Source: Pseudomonadota bacterium (GTDB taxonomy: Bacteria; Pseudomonadota; Alphaproteobacteria; JACQOE01). Taken from it: a DNA stretch of 64,000 nucleotides. Position numbers and translations under genes: made by a program. Of the stretch, positions 53,813-63,289 are shown piece by piece (position 1 is the stretch's first letter; every line of letters begins with the position of its first letter). Under the pieces are notes generated by a model. That model was given only the letters and a program-made list of their open reading frames with translations. It was not told the origin of the DNA and ran no database searches. The DNA is taken from NCBI GenBank assembly GCA_016202695.1, contig JACQOE010000019.1:1-64000 (forward strand), in the 5' to 3' direction.

Positions 53813-54826
53813 ATGACCGGTACAAAGACATCGACCTTAGTGCCGTGGAAGGACACGAAGCTCATGAAAGAACTCAGGGATTTCAGATTCTTGGCACTCG
53901 TCGCGGGAGTGGCGGGAATGGCGTTTCCGCTGTCCGCGGCCGACTATCCGAGCAAGCCGATCACGATGATCGTCCCTTATGCGGCCGGGGGATCGGGCGA
54001 CCTGACGACGCGCCTGACCGCCGACCTGCTCAAGGACATCCTCAAGGTCAACGTCCAAGTCGAGAACGTCACCGGCGGCGGGGCGACCATCGGCATCTCC
54101 CAGGTGGCGCGCTCGAAGCCGGACGGCTACACACTGGCCCTGGTAACCACCAGCCCGATCACCGTCAGCCCGCTTGTCTCCAAGGTGCCATACGATCCGC
54201 TCAAGGACCTCACGTACGTTGCCCGCGTGATCGTGCTGCCGCATCCCTTCATCGTCCGCAGCAACAGCGCCTTCAAGTCGCTGGCCGACGTGTTCGATTA
54301 CGCGCGCAAGAACCCGGGCAAGTTCCGCTGGTCGGCGGCGGCGGCCCGGGGCGGCCCGCACCTCTCGACCGAGATGATGTTCAAGACGGAGGGCGTGGGC
54401 ACGACCTACGTGCCGTTCTCGGGCGGCACCGAGGCCGTGGCGGCGCTGCTCGGCGGCCAGATCGACGCCGCGGTGGTGACCGACTTCGCCGGCCCCCTGG
54501 CCGCCGGCGAGGTCCGGGTGCTGGCCGAGAGCGGGCCGGTTCGGATCGCCTCGCTGCCCGAGGTCAGGACGTACAAGGAGCTCGGATATCCGCTGTCGCC
54601 CTCGATCTTCCTTGGCTTCGCGGGGCCGGCCGGGCTGCCGCCCGAGGTGGTCAAGACGCTCGATGGGGCGATCGCGAAGGCGCTCGAGCACAAGCGGTTC
54701 GTCGAGCTGGCGGAGCGGCTGAAGATGGCCCGGGCCTTCGCCGGCGGCACGGAATTCGCGGCGCTCGTCAAAGCCGACATTGCCGGGATGAAGGACGCGC
54801 TCGACAAGCTCGGCCTCGGCAAATAG
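53813..54826 (+). CDS. tctC: Tripartite tricarboxylate transporter binding protein, system 2
   Basis: 337-aa TctC/Bug-family binding protein. AAGGAGCG precedes the ATG at 53813; an internal ATG (MKELRDF, 53864) would give a more usual signal peptide ending at PLSAAD. The mature domain shows YPSKPITMIVPYAAGGSGDL and RSKPDGYTLAL. It lies 70 bp after TRAP 3 on the same strand, so two secondary importers of different families appear back to back. Confidence 0.91.
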   Translation: MTGTKTSTLVPWKDTKLMKELRDFRFLALVAGVAGMAFPLSAADYPSKPITMIVPYAAGGSGDLTTRLTADLLKDILKVNVQVENVTGGGATIGISQVARSKPDGYTLALVTTSPITVSPLVSKVPYDPLKDLTYVARVIVLPHPFIVRSNSAFKSLADVFDYARKNPGKFRWSAAAARGGPHLSTEMMFKTEGVGTTYVPFSGGTEAVAALLGGQIDAAVVTDFAGPLAAGEVRVLAESGPVRIASLPEVRTYKELGYPLSPSIFLGFAGPAGLPPEVVKTLDGAIAKALEHKRFVELAERLKMARAFAGGTEFAALVKADIAGMKDALDKLGLGK

Positions 54827-54999
54827 ATGCCGTCGCTGGCCCCCCAAGGCGCCGCCGTACCCCGGCCGCGACCGGGCCGGAACCTTGCCGGCCGTAGCGA
54901 GGGAGGGACGCAATAGACCGGCTCGACAGGGAGCTTCGGCTCTGTCTCCCCATCCGCGCCTCGCGCGCCCGCGCCGCGGCCTGGGCGGCGATCCTCCTT

Positions 55000-55461
55000 G
55001 TGGGTTGCGTGCTCTTCCTCGCCTGGGGGGCCGCGGCGTGGATCGAGGCCGGATACGACAGGAGCCCCGGCGCGGTCTCGCCGCGGTTCGTGCCCGCCTT
55101 CTCGGTGGGATTGCTGGGGCTCCTGCTCCTTTGGCGCATCCTCGTGATGCTGTTGCCCATCGCCGCCGCCGGTCAGGACAAGGAGCCCGAGGCGCCCGCT
55201 CCACCCACCCTCCGGGGCGTGGCGGCGGCGGCGGCGACGCTGGTCTACGCGACGCTGCTCTCGCCGCTGATCGGCTTCTATGCCGCAAGCATCGTGTTCT
55301 TCTTCGTCGTCTGCATGAGCGCCGGCGAGCGTCGTCCACTTGTCCTGGCGGGCGGGGTCGCGGTCCTGCTCGGCGCCTGCTACCTGTTGTTTGAGCAGTT
55401 GATGCAGGTCCGGCTGCCGCACGGGGCCCTATGGCCCTGGCTCGGTCTGGTCGAGTCCTAG
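55000..55461 (+). CDS. tctB: Tripartite tricarboxylate transporter small permease, system 2
   Basis: TctB-like membrane protein, four predicted segments, with the SPGAVSPRFVPA loop after the first. A GTG at 55000 gives 153 aa but cuts into the first membrane helix. The open frame continues upstream to a TAG at 54895, and a clear Shine-Dalgarno (GGGAGGGA, 54901-54908) precedes an ATA at 54913; starting there gives a full first helix and a basic leader. No ATG, GTG or TTG lies between. The true start is therefore uncertain and may be a mutated or non-standard codon. Confidence 0.78.
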   Translation: MGCVLFLAWGAAAWIEAGYDRSPGAVSPRFVPAFSVGLLGLLLLWRILVMLLPIAAAGQDKEPEAPAPPTLRGVAAAAATLVYATLLSPLIGFYAASIVFFFVVCMSAGERRPLVLAGGVAVLLGACYLLFEQLMQVRLPHGALWPWLGLVES

Positions 55462-55483
55462 CGGCGGGGCATACGAGCTCGGG

Positions 55484-57016
55484 ATGGACACGATCGTCGA
55501 CGGCATCGGGCTTGCGCTCTCCTGGCAGGCCCTGCTAGCCATCGTCGCGGGGCTGGCCGCCGGGCAGGTCCTCGGCGCGATCCCCGGGCTCACCGCCAGC
55601 ATGGCTGTCGCGATCCTGATCCCGTACACCTATTACTTCTCGCCCTGGGTTGGCATTCCGATGCTGATCGCCATGTTCAAGGGGGCACTGTTCGGGGGCA
55701 GCATCTCGGCGGTGCTGCTGCGCACTCCGGGAACGCCGGCGGCGGCGGCGACGGTCGCCGACGGCCATGCCCTGGCGATGCAGGGGAAGGGCGGCAAGGC
55801 CCTGAATATGGCCCTCTACGCCTCGGTCTTCGGCGACACCTTCAGCGACATCTGCCTGATCTTCGCCGCCGGGGCGCTGGCCCTTATCGCGGTGCGCTTC
55901 GGCCCGCCCGAGTATGCCCTGCTGATCATCTTCTCGCTCCTCACCCTGGGTTCGCTCTCCGGGCGTGAGGTGTGGAAGGGGCTGGCGAGCGCGCTCGTCG
56001 GGCTGCTGCTGGCGACCGTCGGGTTCGATCCGATGGAAGGGACCGAGCGCCTCACGTTCGGCTTTCTTTCCCTGCTGGACGGCTTCCAGCTGATTCCGGT
56101 TCTGATCGGCCTGCTCGCGGTATCGGAGATCTTGATACAGCTCGAGAAGCCCGCGGCCGAGTTGGCGCTCAAGGCCCTCGTCCCCTCGGGCCGGCCGGAG
56201 GACTCGCGCGTCTCCTGGGCGGAGTTCCGCTCGCAGATGCCGGTGCTGGTCAAGTCGTCGATTCTCGGAACCCTGATCGGCGCGATGCCGGGGCTGGGGG
56301 CGACGGTGGCCGCGTTCCTCGCCTATAACGAGGCCCAGCGCGCCTCCCCGCACCCGGAGAGGTTTGGCACCGGCGTGCTCGAGGGCGTCTCCGCCCCGGA
56401 GTCGGCGAACAACGCGGTCTCGGGCGCAAATCTCATCCCGCTCCTCGCCTTCGGCATCCCCGGCGATGTGGCCGCCGCCCTCATCCTCGGGGCGTTCATG
56501 ATCCAGGGGATCACACCGGGGCCGCTGGTCTTCCGCGAGAATCCGGTCGAGATCTACGCGATCTTCGCCAGCCTGATCATCGCCAACCTGTTGAACCTGG
56601 TGATCGGGAAGGGCCTGATTTACACCGCGGTCGGAGCGCTGAAGATTCCCAAGCGGCTCCTCTTCCCGGCCGTCCTCGTCCTCGCCGTGGCGGGCTCGTA
56701 CGCGATCCGGGGGTCGAGCTTCGACGTCGTGGTGGTCGTCGGCTTCGGCATCCTCGGCTATGTCCTCACCAAGCTCAACGTGCCGCTCGTCCCGCTCATC
56801 ATCGGCTTCATCCTGGGGCCGATCCTTGAGGTGGCGCTCCGCCGGACACTGATCCTCGTCTCCCCTGAGGACAACTGGCTGATGTACTTCGCCAGCCGCC
56901 CGATCTTCCTGGTGCTGTTCGTCGTCCTTGCCGTCCTCGGCGGCCTGCTGCTGCGCCGGCGAAGCGAAATGATCGGGATCGAAAGGCATCCCGAAGTCGA
57001 GCGACCCTCCGAATGA
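55484..57016 (+). CDS. tctA: Tripartite tricarboxylate transporter large permease, system 2
   Basis: 510-aa TctA, 11-12 predicted membrane segments. Blocks are GAIPGLTASMAVAILIPYTYYF, RTPGTPAAAATVADGHALA, GLGATVAAFLAYNEAQ and GVSAPESANNAVSGANLIPLL. It follows tctB by 22 bp. Its stop overlaps an ATG in the hyuB4 frame, so transporter and enzyme genes are linked in one transcript. Confidence 0.93.
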   Translation: MDTIVDGIGLALSWQALLAIVAGLAAGQVLGAIPGLTASMAVAILIPYTYYFSPWVGIPMLIAMFKGALFGGSISAVLLRTPGTPAAAATVADGHALAMQGKGGKALNMALYASVFGDTFSDICLIFAAGALALIAVRFGPPEYALLIIFSLLTLGSLSGREVWKGLASALVGLLLATVGFDPMEGTERLTFGFLSLLDGFQLIPVLIGLLAVSEILIQLEKPAAELALKALVPSGRPEDSRVSWAEFRSQMPVLVKSSILGTLIGAMPGLGATVAAFLAYNEAQRASPHPERFGTGVLEGVSAPESANNAVSGANLIPLLAFGIPGDVAAALILGAFMIQGITPGPLVFRENPVEIYAIFASLIIANLLNLVIGKGLIYTAVGALKIPKRLLFPAVLVLAVAGSYAIRGSSFDVVVVVGFGILGYVLTKLNVPLVPLIIGFILGPILEVALRRTLILVSPEDNWLMYFASRPIFLVLFVVLAVLGGLLLRRRSEMIGIERHPEVERPSE

Positions 57017-57030
57017 GAAAAGAGGGAAAG

Positions 57031-58677
57031 ATGAGCCGATCCGGGCTCGGTCCGGTCAGGCTGGGGATCGTCTGGCAGCGACTCAACGGGCTGATGGACG
57101 AGGTTGCCCAGGCCTTCGTTCGCACCTCGTTCTCGACCGTGATCCGCGAGAACTGGGATCTTGCCTGCGCGCTCCTCGATCCCAGAGGGCGCCAGGTCGT
57201 GCAGTCGAGCCGCAGCGTTCCGTCCTTCATCGGTACGATGTCGCGGACCCTGGAGGCGATGCTTGCGGCCTATCCCGCCGAGACCCTGAAGCCCGGCGAC
57301 GTGCTGATCACGAACGACCCGTGGGTGTCGAGCGGGCACCTGAACGACATCACCATGGCCAAGCCCATATATCGCGGCGACCGGCCGCTCGGATTCGTCG
57401 CCAGTACTTTCCACTCGGTCGACATCGGCGGCGCGCCCTCGCCGGGCGCGCGCGATACCTACGAGGAGGGACTGTGGATTCCGGTGCGCAGGATCGTGCG
57501 CGCGGGCGAGGAGAACGAGGACATCGTCGCCGTGATCCGGCAGAACCTGCGCCAGCCGCGCGAGACCCTGGGCGACATCCGCGCCCAGTTCGCGGCCTAT
57601 GATGTGGCCGAGCGGCGCCTCATGCGGATCCTCGACGAGGAGGGGGTCGATGACTTCGACGCCGTGGTCGAGGAGATACTGGAGCGCTCGGAACAAAGCC
57701 TACGACGCGCCATCGCCCGCGCTCCCGACGGCGAATACGCGGGCGAGATCGTCGCCGACGGGGTCGATCACCCGCTCGCGATCCGGGCCAGGGTGCGGAT
57801 CGCGGGCTCCGACATCGACATCGACTTCACCGGCACCTCGCCGCAGGTCGCGCGGCCGATCAACTCCGTCGTCAACTACACATTTTCCTGGTGCGCGTTC
57901 GCCATCAAGTGCCTGTTCGATCCCGACGTCCCCAACAACGAGGGGTCGTTCCGGCCGATCCGCATCCACGTTCCCGAGGGATCGCTGCTCAATCCGCGGC
58001 CGCCGGCGCCGGTGTGGGCGCGCCACCTCTCCGGGCACTACGTGCCGCCGGTCATCTTCCGCGCCCTGGCGCCGATCCTGCCGGAGCGGGCGATGGCGGA
58101 GTCCGCGTCGCCGATCTGGACCGTCTATTTCAAGGGTGCCCAGGCCGGGGGCGAACCGTTCGTGAAGATGTACTTCATGTCCGGCGGACTTGGGGCACGA
58201 TCGAGCCTCGATGGGCCGGATTGCCGGAGCTTCCCGAGCAACATCTCGAACTCGCCGGTGGAGGTGTTCGAGAACGCGGTCCCGGTCATGATCCACGAGA
58301 AGACCCTGATCGACGACTCCGGAGGTCCGGGCCGCACGCGCGGCGGGTTGGGGCAGCGGATCGAGTTCGAGTCCCTCTCCGAGGGGCCGATCGTGATGAC
58401 CATCCGGCACGAGCGGGTGAAGAACCCGCCGCAGGGACTGCTTGGGGGCTTGGCCGGCAGCCGCGGCGTCAACCGCCTGAACGGCAAGGACATCCCAGCG
58501 ATGACCCAGATGGCGCTCGGCAAGGGGGACCGGCTCGCCTTCGAAACCCCGGGCGGCGGCGGCATCGGCCCGCCGGCGGAGCGCCCGCGCGACCTGGTCA
58601 AGCGCGACATGGAACTCGGCTACGTCTCGCCCGAGGCGGCGAGGACCGTCTATGGCTGGGGCGATGCCGGCGACTGA
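57031..58677 (+). CDS. hyuB: HyuB-type hydantoinase/oxoprolinase subunit B, pair 4
   Basis: 548-aa B subunit; here hyuB precedes hyuA, the reverse of pairs 1-3. ATG 57031 was preferred because GAGGGAAAG precedes it and it aligns with copy 5; ATG 57013, overlapping the tctA stop, is an alternative. Landmarks are NDPWVSSGHLNDI, FHSVDIGGAPSPGARDTYEEGLWIP and TPGGGGIGPPAERP. It overlaps hyuA4 by 26 bp. Close to copy 5 in sequence, including RTSFSxVxRxNWDLAxxLLD. Confidence 0.91.
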   Translation: MSRSGLGPVRLGIVWQRLNGLMDEVAQAFVRTSFSTVIRENWDLACALLDPRGRQVVQSSRSVPSFIGTMSRTLEAMLAAYPAETLKPGDVLITNDPWVSSGHLNDITMAKPIYRGDRPLGFVASTFHSVDIGGAPSPGARDTYEEGLWIPVRRIVRAGEENEDIVAVIRQNLRQPRETLGDIRAQFAAYDVAERRLMRILDEEGVDDFDAVVEEILERSEQSLRRAIARAPDGEYAGEIVADGVDHPLAIRARVRIAGSDIDIDFTGTSPQVARPINSVVNYTFSWCAFAIKCLFDPDVPNNEGSFRPIRIHVPEGSLLNPRPPAPVWARHLSGHYVPPVIFRALAPILPERAMAESASPIWTVYFKGAQAGGEPFVKMYFMSGGLGARSSLDGPDCRSFPSNISNSPVEVFENAVPVMIHEKTLIDDSGGPGRTRGGLGQRIEFESLSEGPIVMTIRHERVKNPPQGLLGGLAGSRGVNRLNGKDIPAMTQMALGKGDRLAFETPGGGGIGPPAERPRDLVKRDMELGYVSPEAARTVYGWGDAGD

Positions 58678-60751
58678 GTACGTCATCGGCGTCGACGTCG
58701 GCGGCACGTTCACCGATTTCGTCGGTTGCAAACTCGGCCACGGCGCGATCTTCAACGGCAAGGTCCTGACCACGCCCGACGATCCCTCCGAGGCGGTGCT
58801 CTCGGGCCTGGCACGGATGCTGTCGGCCCACGGCATCGACCCGGCCGCCGTTCGCTACGTCATCCACGGCACCACCCTGGTGGCCAACGCGCTGATCGAG
58901 CGCAAGGGGGTGAAGACCGCGCTCATCACCAGCAAGGGTTTCCGCGACGTGCTCGAGATCGGGCGCGAGTACCGCTACGACACCTACGACCTGTTCATCG
59001 ACATGCCCCGCCCGCTGGTGCCCCGCAACCTCCGCTTCGAGGTCGACGAGCGGATGGACCGCGAGGGGCGTGTCGTCCGCCCGCTGGACCTCCACGCAGC
59101 GGAGCGACTCGCCCGCGAATTGGCGGCGAGTGACGTGCGGGCGGTAGCGGTCGCGTTCCTGCACGCCTACCGCTCCGCGGTCCACGAGCGGGAGATGCAG
59201 GACATCCTGGCCCGATTCGCGCCCCGTCTGACGGTCTCGTTGTCGAGCGAGGTCGTGCCCCAGATCGGAGAGTACGAGCGGAGCTCGACGACGGTCGCCA
59301 ACGCCTACGTGAAGCCGATCTTCGAGACCTATGTCGGCAGGCTGTCGGAGGGGCTGCGGCGGCTCGGCATCGGACGCGACCTCTACCTCGTCCTCTCCGA
59401 CGGCGGCACGGTTGATCGCAAGACGGCCGCCGCGCACCCGGTGCGCCTGGTCCACTCCGGACCGGCCGGAGGCGCCCAGGCGGCCGCCCTCTACGGGCGG
59501 CTGGGGGGCGCCGACAGGGTGCTGGCCTTCGACATGGGCGGCACGACCGCGAAAGCGTGCCTGATCGAGGAGGGGCGCCCGAACCGGACGACCGAGGTCG
59601 AGATCGCGCGGCTGGCCCGCTTCAAGCCGGGGAGCGGGATTCCGCTCCGCGTGCCGATCGTCAACATGATCGAGATCGGCGCTGGGGGCGGAAGCATCGC
59701 CCGGGTCAACAGCCTCGGCTTGGTGCAGGTCGGTCCCGACAGCTCGGGCGCGAAGCCCGGCCCGGCGTGCTATGCCCTGGGCGGGGTGGAGCCCACGGTG
59801 ACTGACGCCGACCTGGTCCTCGGCTACCTCGATGCCGGCAGTTTTCTCGGCGGGGAGATGGCCCTGGATGTCGCGGCGGCGCGTCGCGCGCTCCACGATC
59901 GGGTCGCGGCGCCGCTCGGGCTCTCGGTCGAGGAGGCCGCGCTCGGCGTGTTCCAGACGGTCAACGAGGGCATGGCGCAGGCGGCCGCGATCCATGCCCT
60001 CGAACAGGGCAAGAGGATCGTCGATTTCGCCCTGGTGGCGATCGGCGGCGCGGGCCCGGTCCACGCCTGGGCGCTGGCGCGGGCGCTGGGGATCGGCCGG
60101 CTCATCTCTCCGCTCGGCGCCGGCGTCGCCTCAGCCTTCGGCTTCCTCGCCGCCCCGACCGCGTTCGAGGCCACCCGCACCCGGCTCACCCCGCTTGCCG
60201 CGGTCGAGGCGAGCGGGACGCGAAGCCTCGTCGACGAGCTTGCGGGGCACGGGTTGGCGCTGCTCGAGAGGTCGGGAGAATCGCGCGCGCCGGCGCGGAT
60301 CGACGTCTTCGCCGCCATGCGCTACGTCGGCCAGGGGTACGAGGTCGAAACGCCGCTGCCGCGGGAGCTGGTCGAGAGCGGCGACCAGGATGGTCTGGCG
60401 CGGCGCTTCGAGGCGGCCTACCGGTTGCTGTTCGGCCGCACCGAGGTCGGGTTCCCGGTGGAGATCGTCTCCTGGCGGGTGATCGTCTCCGGCCCGGTGC
60501 CGGCGATCGTCCCGGCGATCCCGGAAGGGCTCGCCTTGGTCGGGAAGCCGGCCGGGAAGGGCGTCCGCGCGGTCTATTTCGCCGAGGCGGGGGGATTCGT
60601 CGACACCCCCGTCTTCAACCGATACGCGCTCGAGCCGGGCTTTAGCGCGGAGGGCCCGCTCGTCGTCGAGGAAAGGGAATCGACCCTGGTCGTCCCCCCG
60701 CAAAGCCGGCTGTCGATCGATGCCTCGCGCAACGCTATCGTCGCGCTTTAG
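58652..60751 (+). CDS. hyuA: HyuA-type hydantoinase/oxoprolinase subunit A, pair 4
   Basis: 699-aa A subunit. GVDVGGTFTDFV near the N-terminus, DMGGTTAK (294-301) and GAGGGSIARV are complete. ATG 58652 overlaps hyuB4; ATG 58664 (MPATEY) would shorten the protein by four residues. Its 3' end overlaps the convergent HpaI-like gene by 17 bp. It is closely similar to the partial copy 5, consistent with a tandem duplication of the hyuBA unit. Confidence 0.92.
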   Translation: MAGAMPATEYVIGVDVGGTFTDFVGCKLGHGAIFNGKVLTTPDDPSEAVLSGLARMLSAHGIDPAAVRYVIHGTTLVANALIERKGVKTALITSKGFRDVLEIGREYRYDTYDLFIDMPRPLVPRNLRFEVDERMDREGRVVRPLDLHAAERLARELAASDVRAVAVAFLHAYRSAVHEREMQDILARFAPRLTVSLSSEVVPQIGEYERSSTTVANAYVKPIFETYVGRLSEGLRRLGIGRDLYLVLSDGGTVDRKTAAAHPVRLVHSGPAGGAQAAALYGRLGGADRVLAFDMGGTTAKACLIEEGRPNRTTEVEIARLARFKPGSGIPLRVPIVNMIEIGAGGGSIARVNSLGLVQVGPDSSGAKPGPACYALGGVEPTVTDADLVLGYLDAGSFLGGEMALDVAAARRALHDRVAAPLGLSVEEAALGVFQTVNEGMAQAAAIHALEQGKRIVDFALVAIGGAGPVHAWALARALGIGRLISPLGAGVASAFGFLAAPTAFEATRTRLTPLAAVEASGTRSLVDELAGHGLALLERSGESRAPARIDVFAAMRYVGQGYEVETPLPRELVESGDQDGLARRFEAAYRLLFGRTEVGFPVEIVSWRVIVSGPVPAIVPAIPEGLALVGKPAGKGVRAVYFAEAGGFVDTPVFNRYALEPGFSAEGPLVVEERESTLVVPPQSRLSIDASRNAIVAL

Positions 60752-61472
60752 CGCGCGGCCGCCGCTGGCGGGGCGGGGCGGCGCCGATGCCGGCGCCGAC
60801 CCGGCAGGCAAAATCCTCGGCTCCGTAGGCGAGGAAGCCGTTGACGTGCTCGTAGAGGAACCGCACGCCCTTGCGGAGATACGCCTCGACGTCGCCTCGC
60901 TCGACCAGCATCCCGGCCACGCGACCGGCGGCGAGGATGTCGGCGATCGCGCCGTCGATCGCCGCCTGCACCTCCGGCCGGCGGTAGTCGCCGGCGTGGC
61001 CGAGGTCCTTGGCAAGGTCGACCGGGCCGATGAAAAACGCGTCGATGCCGTCGACGGCGAGGAGCGTATCGAGGTCGCCGAGGGCGGCCCGGGTTTCGAC
61101 CTGGACGACGATCACCTTCTCGGCATGCGAGCGGGGAAAGCAGTAGCGGACAGCGCCGACCACGCGTTGCGCCTCGTCGGCCGACTCGACGCGGGGGGCG
61201 ACGATACCGTCGACGCCCCGGAACATGACCCGCTCGATCACCCAGTCCTCGCGCGAGAAGATGCGCGCGATCGAGACCAGGCTGGCGAGCCGCGCCGCCC
61301 GGGCCATGTTCTCGACCGTCTCGAAGTCGGGGCTTCCCTGCTCGCAGTCGATGAACACGGCGTCGATGCCGAGCCCGCCCATGCGCTCGACCAGGCTCGG
61401 CGAGGGATGATCCGCGTTCACCACGATGACCGGCTGGTTTCGCCGAAGCTTCTCCTTGAAGGCCCGCGTCAT
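60735..61472 (-). CDS. HpcH/HpaI-family aldolase-like protein, copy 2
   Basis: 245-aa protein of the HpcH/HpaI fold. Metal and substrate positions are seen in IDCEQGSPD (41-49), VVQVETRAAL and FFIGPVDLAKDLG. Where E. coli HpaI has Glu44-His45, this protein has Glu44-Gln45, so the catalytic histidine is replaced. It sits on the minus strand between hyuB4A4 and hyuB5A5, converging with hyuA4 (17-bp overlap) and divergent from hyuB5 across about 118 bp. It may have altered chemistry, for example as a lyase or esterase of a related acid. Confidence 0.85.
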   Translation of the reverse strand: MTRAFKEKLRRNQPVIVVNADHPSPSLVERMGGLGIDAVFIDCEQGSPDFETVENMARAARLASLVSIARIFSREDWVIERVMFRGVDGIVAPRVESADEAQRVVGAVRYCFPRSHAEKVIVVQVETRAALGDLDTLLAVDGIDAFFIGPVDLAKDLGHAGDYRRPEVQAAIDGAIADILAAGRVAGMLVERGDVEAYLRKGVRFLYEHVNGFLAYGAEDFACRVGAGIGAAPPRQRRPRAKARR

Positions 61473-61590
61473 CTCTCGTCACCTCCGCGCGTCCGGCGGC
61501 CGGGGCCGCCCCGGCAGCGAGTCTCGTTCCGTCGGCGCCCGAAGGCAACCGCCGGGGCGGCGGCCGACGACCGGCCAGGATGAGGGGGTC

Positions 61591-63276
61591 ATGGCGACAC
61601 TCAATCCGATCCAGCTCGGGGTCATCTGGCAGCGGCTGAGCGGCCTCTTCGACGAGGTCGCGCAGACCTTCGTGCGCACCTCCTTCTCCTCCGTGGTGCG
61701 CGACAACTGGGACCTCGCGTTCGGCCTGCTCGACACCAGGGGCCGGCAGTTCATGCAGCCGCGGCGCAGCATCCCCTCGTTCATCGGCACCATGCCGCGC
61801 ACGCTGCGGGCGATGCTCTCGGTCTATCCGGTCGCCGCCCTGGCGCCGGGGGATGTCCTGATCTCGAACGACTCCTGGCACGGAACCGGGCATCTCAACG
61901 ACATCACGATGATGCACCCGGTCTTCCGCGAGGGCCGCCTGATCTGCTTCATCGGCAGCGTCTTCCACACCGTCGACATCGGCGGCGCGCCCTCGGTCAA
62001 TGCGCGCGACTGCTACGAGGAGGGGATCTGCATCCCCATCGCCAAGATCCTCGACGGCGGCCGGGAGAACCGGGTGGTCGTCGACCTGATCGCCGAGAAC
62101 GTGCGCGAGCCGGGTGAGACCCTGGGCGACATCCGGGCCCAGTTCGCGGCCTACGGGGTGGCGACGCGAAAGCTCTTCCAGCTCATGGACGAGGAGGGGC
62201 TGGCGACGCTCGACGACGTCGCCGAGGAGATCGTCAGCCGGACCGAGCGGAGCATGCGCGGGGTGATCGCGGCCCTGCCGGACGGCGAGTACGGCGACGA
62301 GGTGATGGTGGACGGCTTCGACGAGCCGCTGGTGGTCCGCTGCCGGCTCTGCGTGCGCGGCTCGAACATCGTCGTCGATTACGCCGGCACCTCGGCGCAG
62401 ATCGACCGGCCGATCAACTCGGTCCTCAACTACACCTACGCCTACAGCGCCTACGCGCTCAAATGCGCGCTCGATCCGAAATCGCCGACCAACGATGGGG
62501 TGTTCCAGCCGATCGGCGTGACCGCTCCCGAGGGCACGCTCCTCAACGCCCGGCGCCCGGCACCGGTGTGGGGCCGCCACCTCGCCGGCCACTACGTCCC
62601 GTTCGCGATCTACGGCGCGCTCGCCAAGGTGGCGCCGGAGAGGGTCATCGCCGACTGCGGCTCGCCCTTGTGGAACGTCTATTTCAAGGGCCGGGACGCG
62701 CGGACCGGCAGGCCGTTCGTGAAGATGTTCTTCATGAACGGCGGCCACGGCGCCCGGCCACACATGGACGGACCCGGCTGCCTGAGCTTTCCGAGCAACG
62801 TCTCGAACCAGCCGATCGAGAGGTTCGAGAACCAAGTCCCCCTGATCGTCACCGAGAAGGCCCTGGTTCCCGACAGCGCGGGCGCCGGCCGCTTCCGCGG
62901 CGGGCCGGCGCAAAGGATCTCGTTCAGGGTGGTTGGCGACAGCCCGGTCACCGTGACCTTCCGTCACGAGCGGGTAAAGTTTCCGCCGCGCGGTCTTCTC
63001 GGCGGCGAGCCAGGAAGCCCGGGGGTCGAGACGGTCAACGGCCGGCGCGTGCCGGCGAAGACGAGCGAGGTGCTCAACCCGGGCGACGTCGTCACCTTCC
63101 AGATGCCCGGAGGAGGCGGCATGCACCCGCCGAAGGAGCGCGACCGCGCCCTCATCGCCGCCGACCTTCGCGCCGGCCTGATCACGCCCGAATTCGCCTG
63201 GGCCCGCTACGGCTACGGCCCGGACCCGACGGACGCCGCGCCGGAGCGGACCGACTCCACGGCCGGACTTCGCTAG
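61591..63276 (+). CDS. hyuB: HyuB-type hydantoinase/oxoprolinase subunit B, pair 5
   Basis: 561-aa B subunit. ATG 61591 follows TGAGGGGG; the upstream extension is antisense to the HpaI-like gene and rejected. Landmarks are NDSWHGTGHLNDI (Ser replaces the usual Pro after ND), FHTVDIGGAPSVNARDCYEEG, DYAGTSAQIDRP and MPGGGGMHPPKERD. Very similar to copy 4. hyuA5 starts 13 bp after its stop. Confidence 0.91.
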   Translation: MATLNPIQLGVIWQRLSGLFDEVAQTFVRTSFSSVVRDNWDLAFGLLDTRGRQFMQPRRSIPSFIGTMPRTLRAMLSVYPVAALAPGDVLISNDSWHGTGHLNDITMMHPVFREGRLICFIGSVFHTVDIGGAPSVNARDCYEEGICIPIAKILDGGRENRVVVDLIAENVREPGETLGDIRAQFAAYGVATRKLFQLMDEEGLATLDDVAEEIVSRTERSMRGVIAALPDGEYGDEVMVDGFDEPLVVRCRLCVRGSNIVVDYAGTSAQIDRPINSVLNYTYAYSAYALKCALDPKSPTNDGVFQPIGVTAPEGTLLNARRPAPVWGRHLAGHYVPFAIYGALAKVAPERVIADCGSPLWNVYFKGRDARTGRPFVKMFFMNGGHGARPHMDGPGCLSFPSNVSNQPIERFENQVPLIVTEKALVPDSAGAGRFRGGPAQRISFRVVGDSPVTVTFRHERVKFPPRGLLGGEPGSPGVETVNGRRVPAKTSEVLNPGDVVTFQMPGGGGMHPPKERDRALIAADLRAGLITPEFAWARYGYGPDPTDAAPERTDSTAGLR

Positions 63277-63289
63277 GGACGTCGCGATC

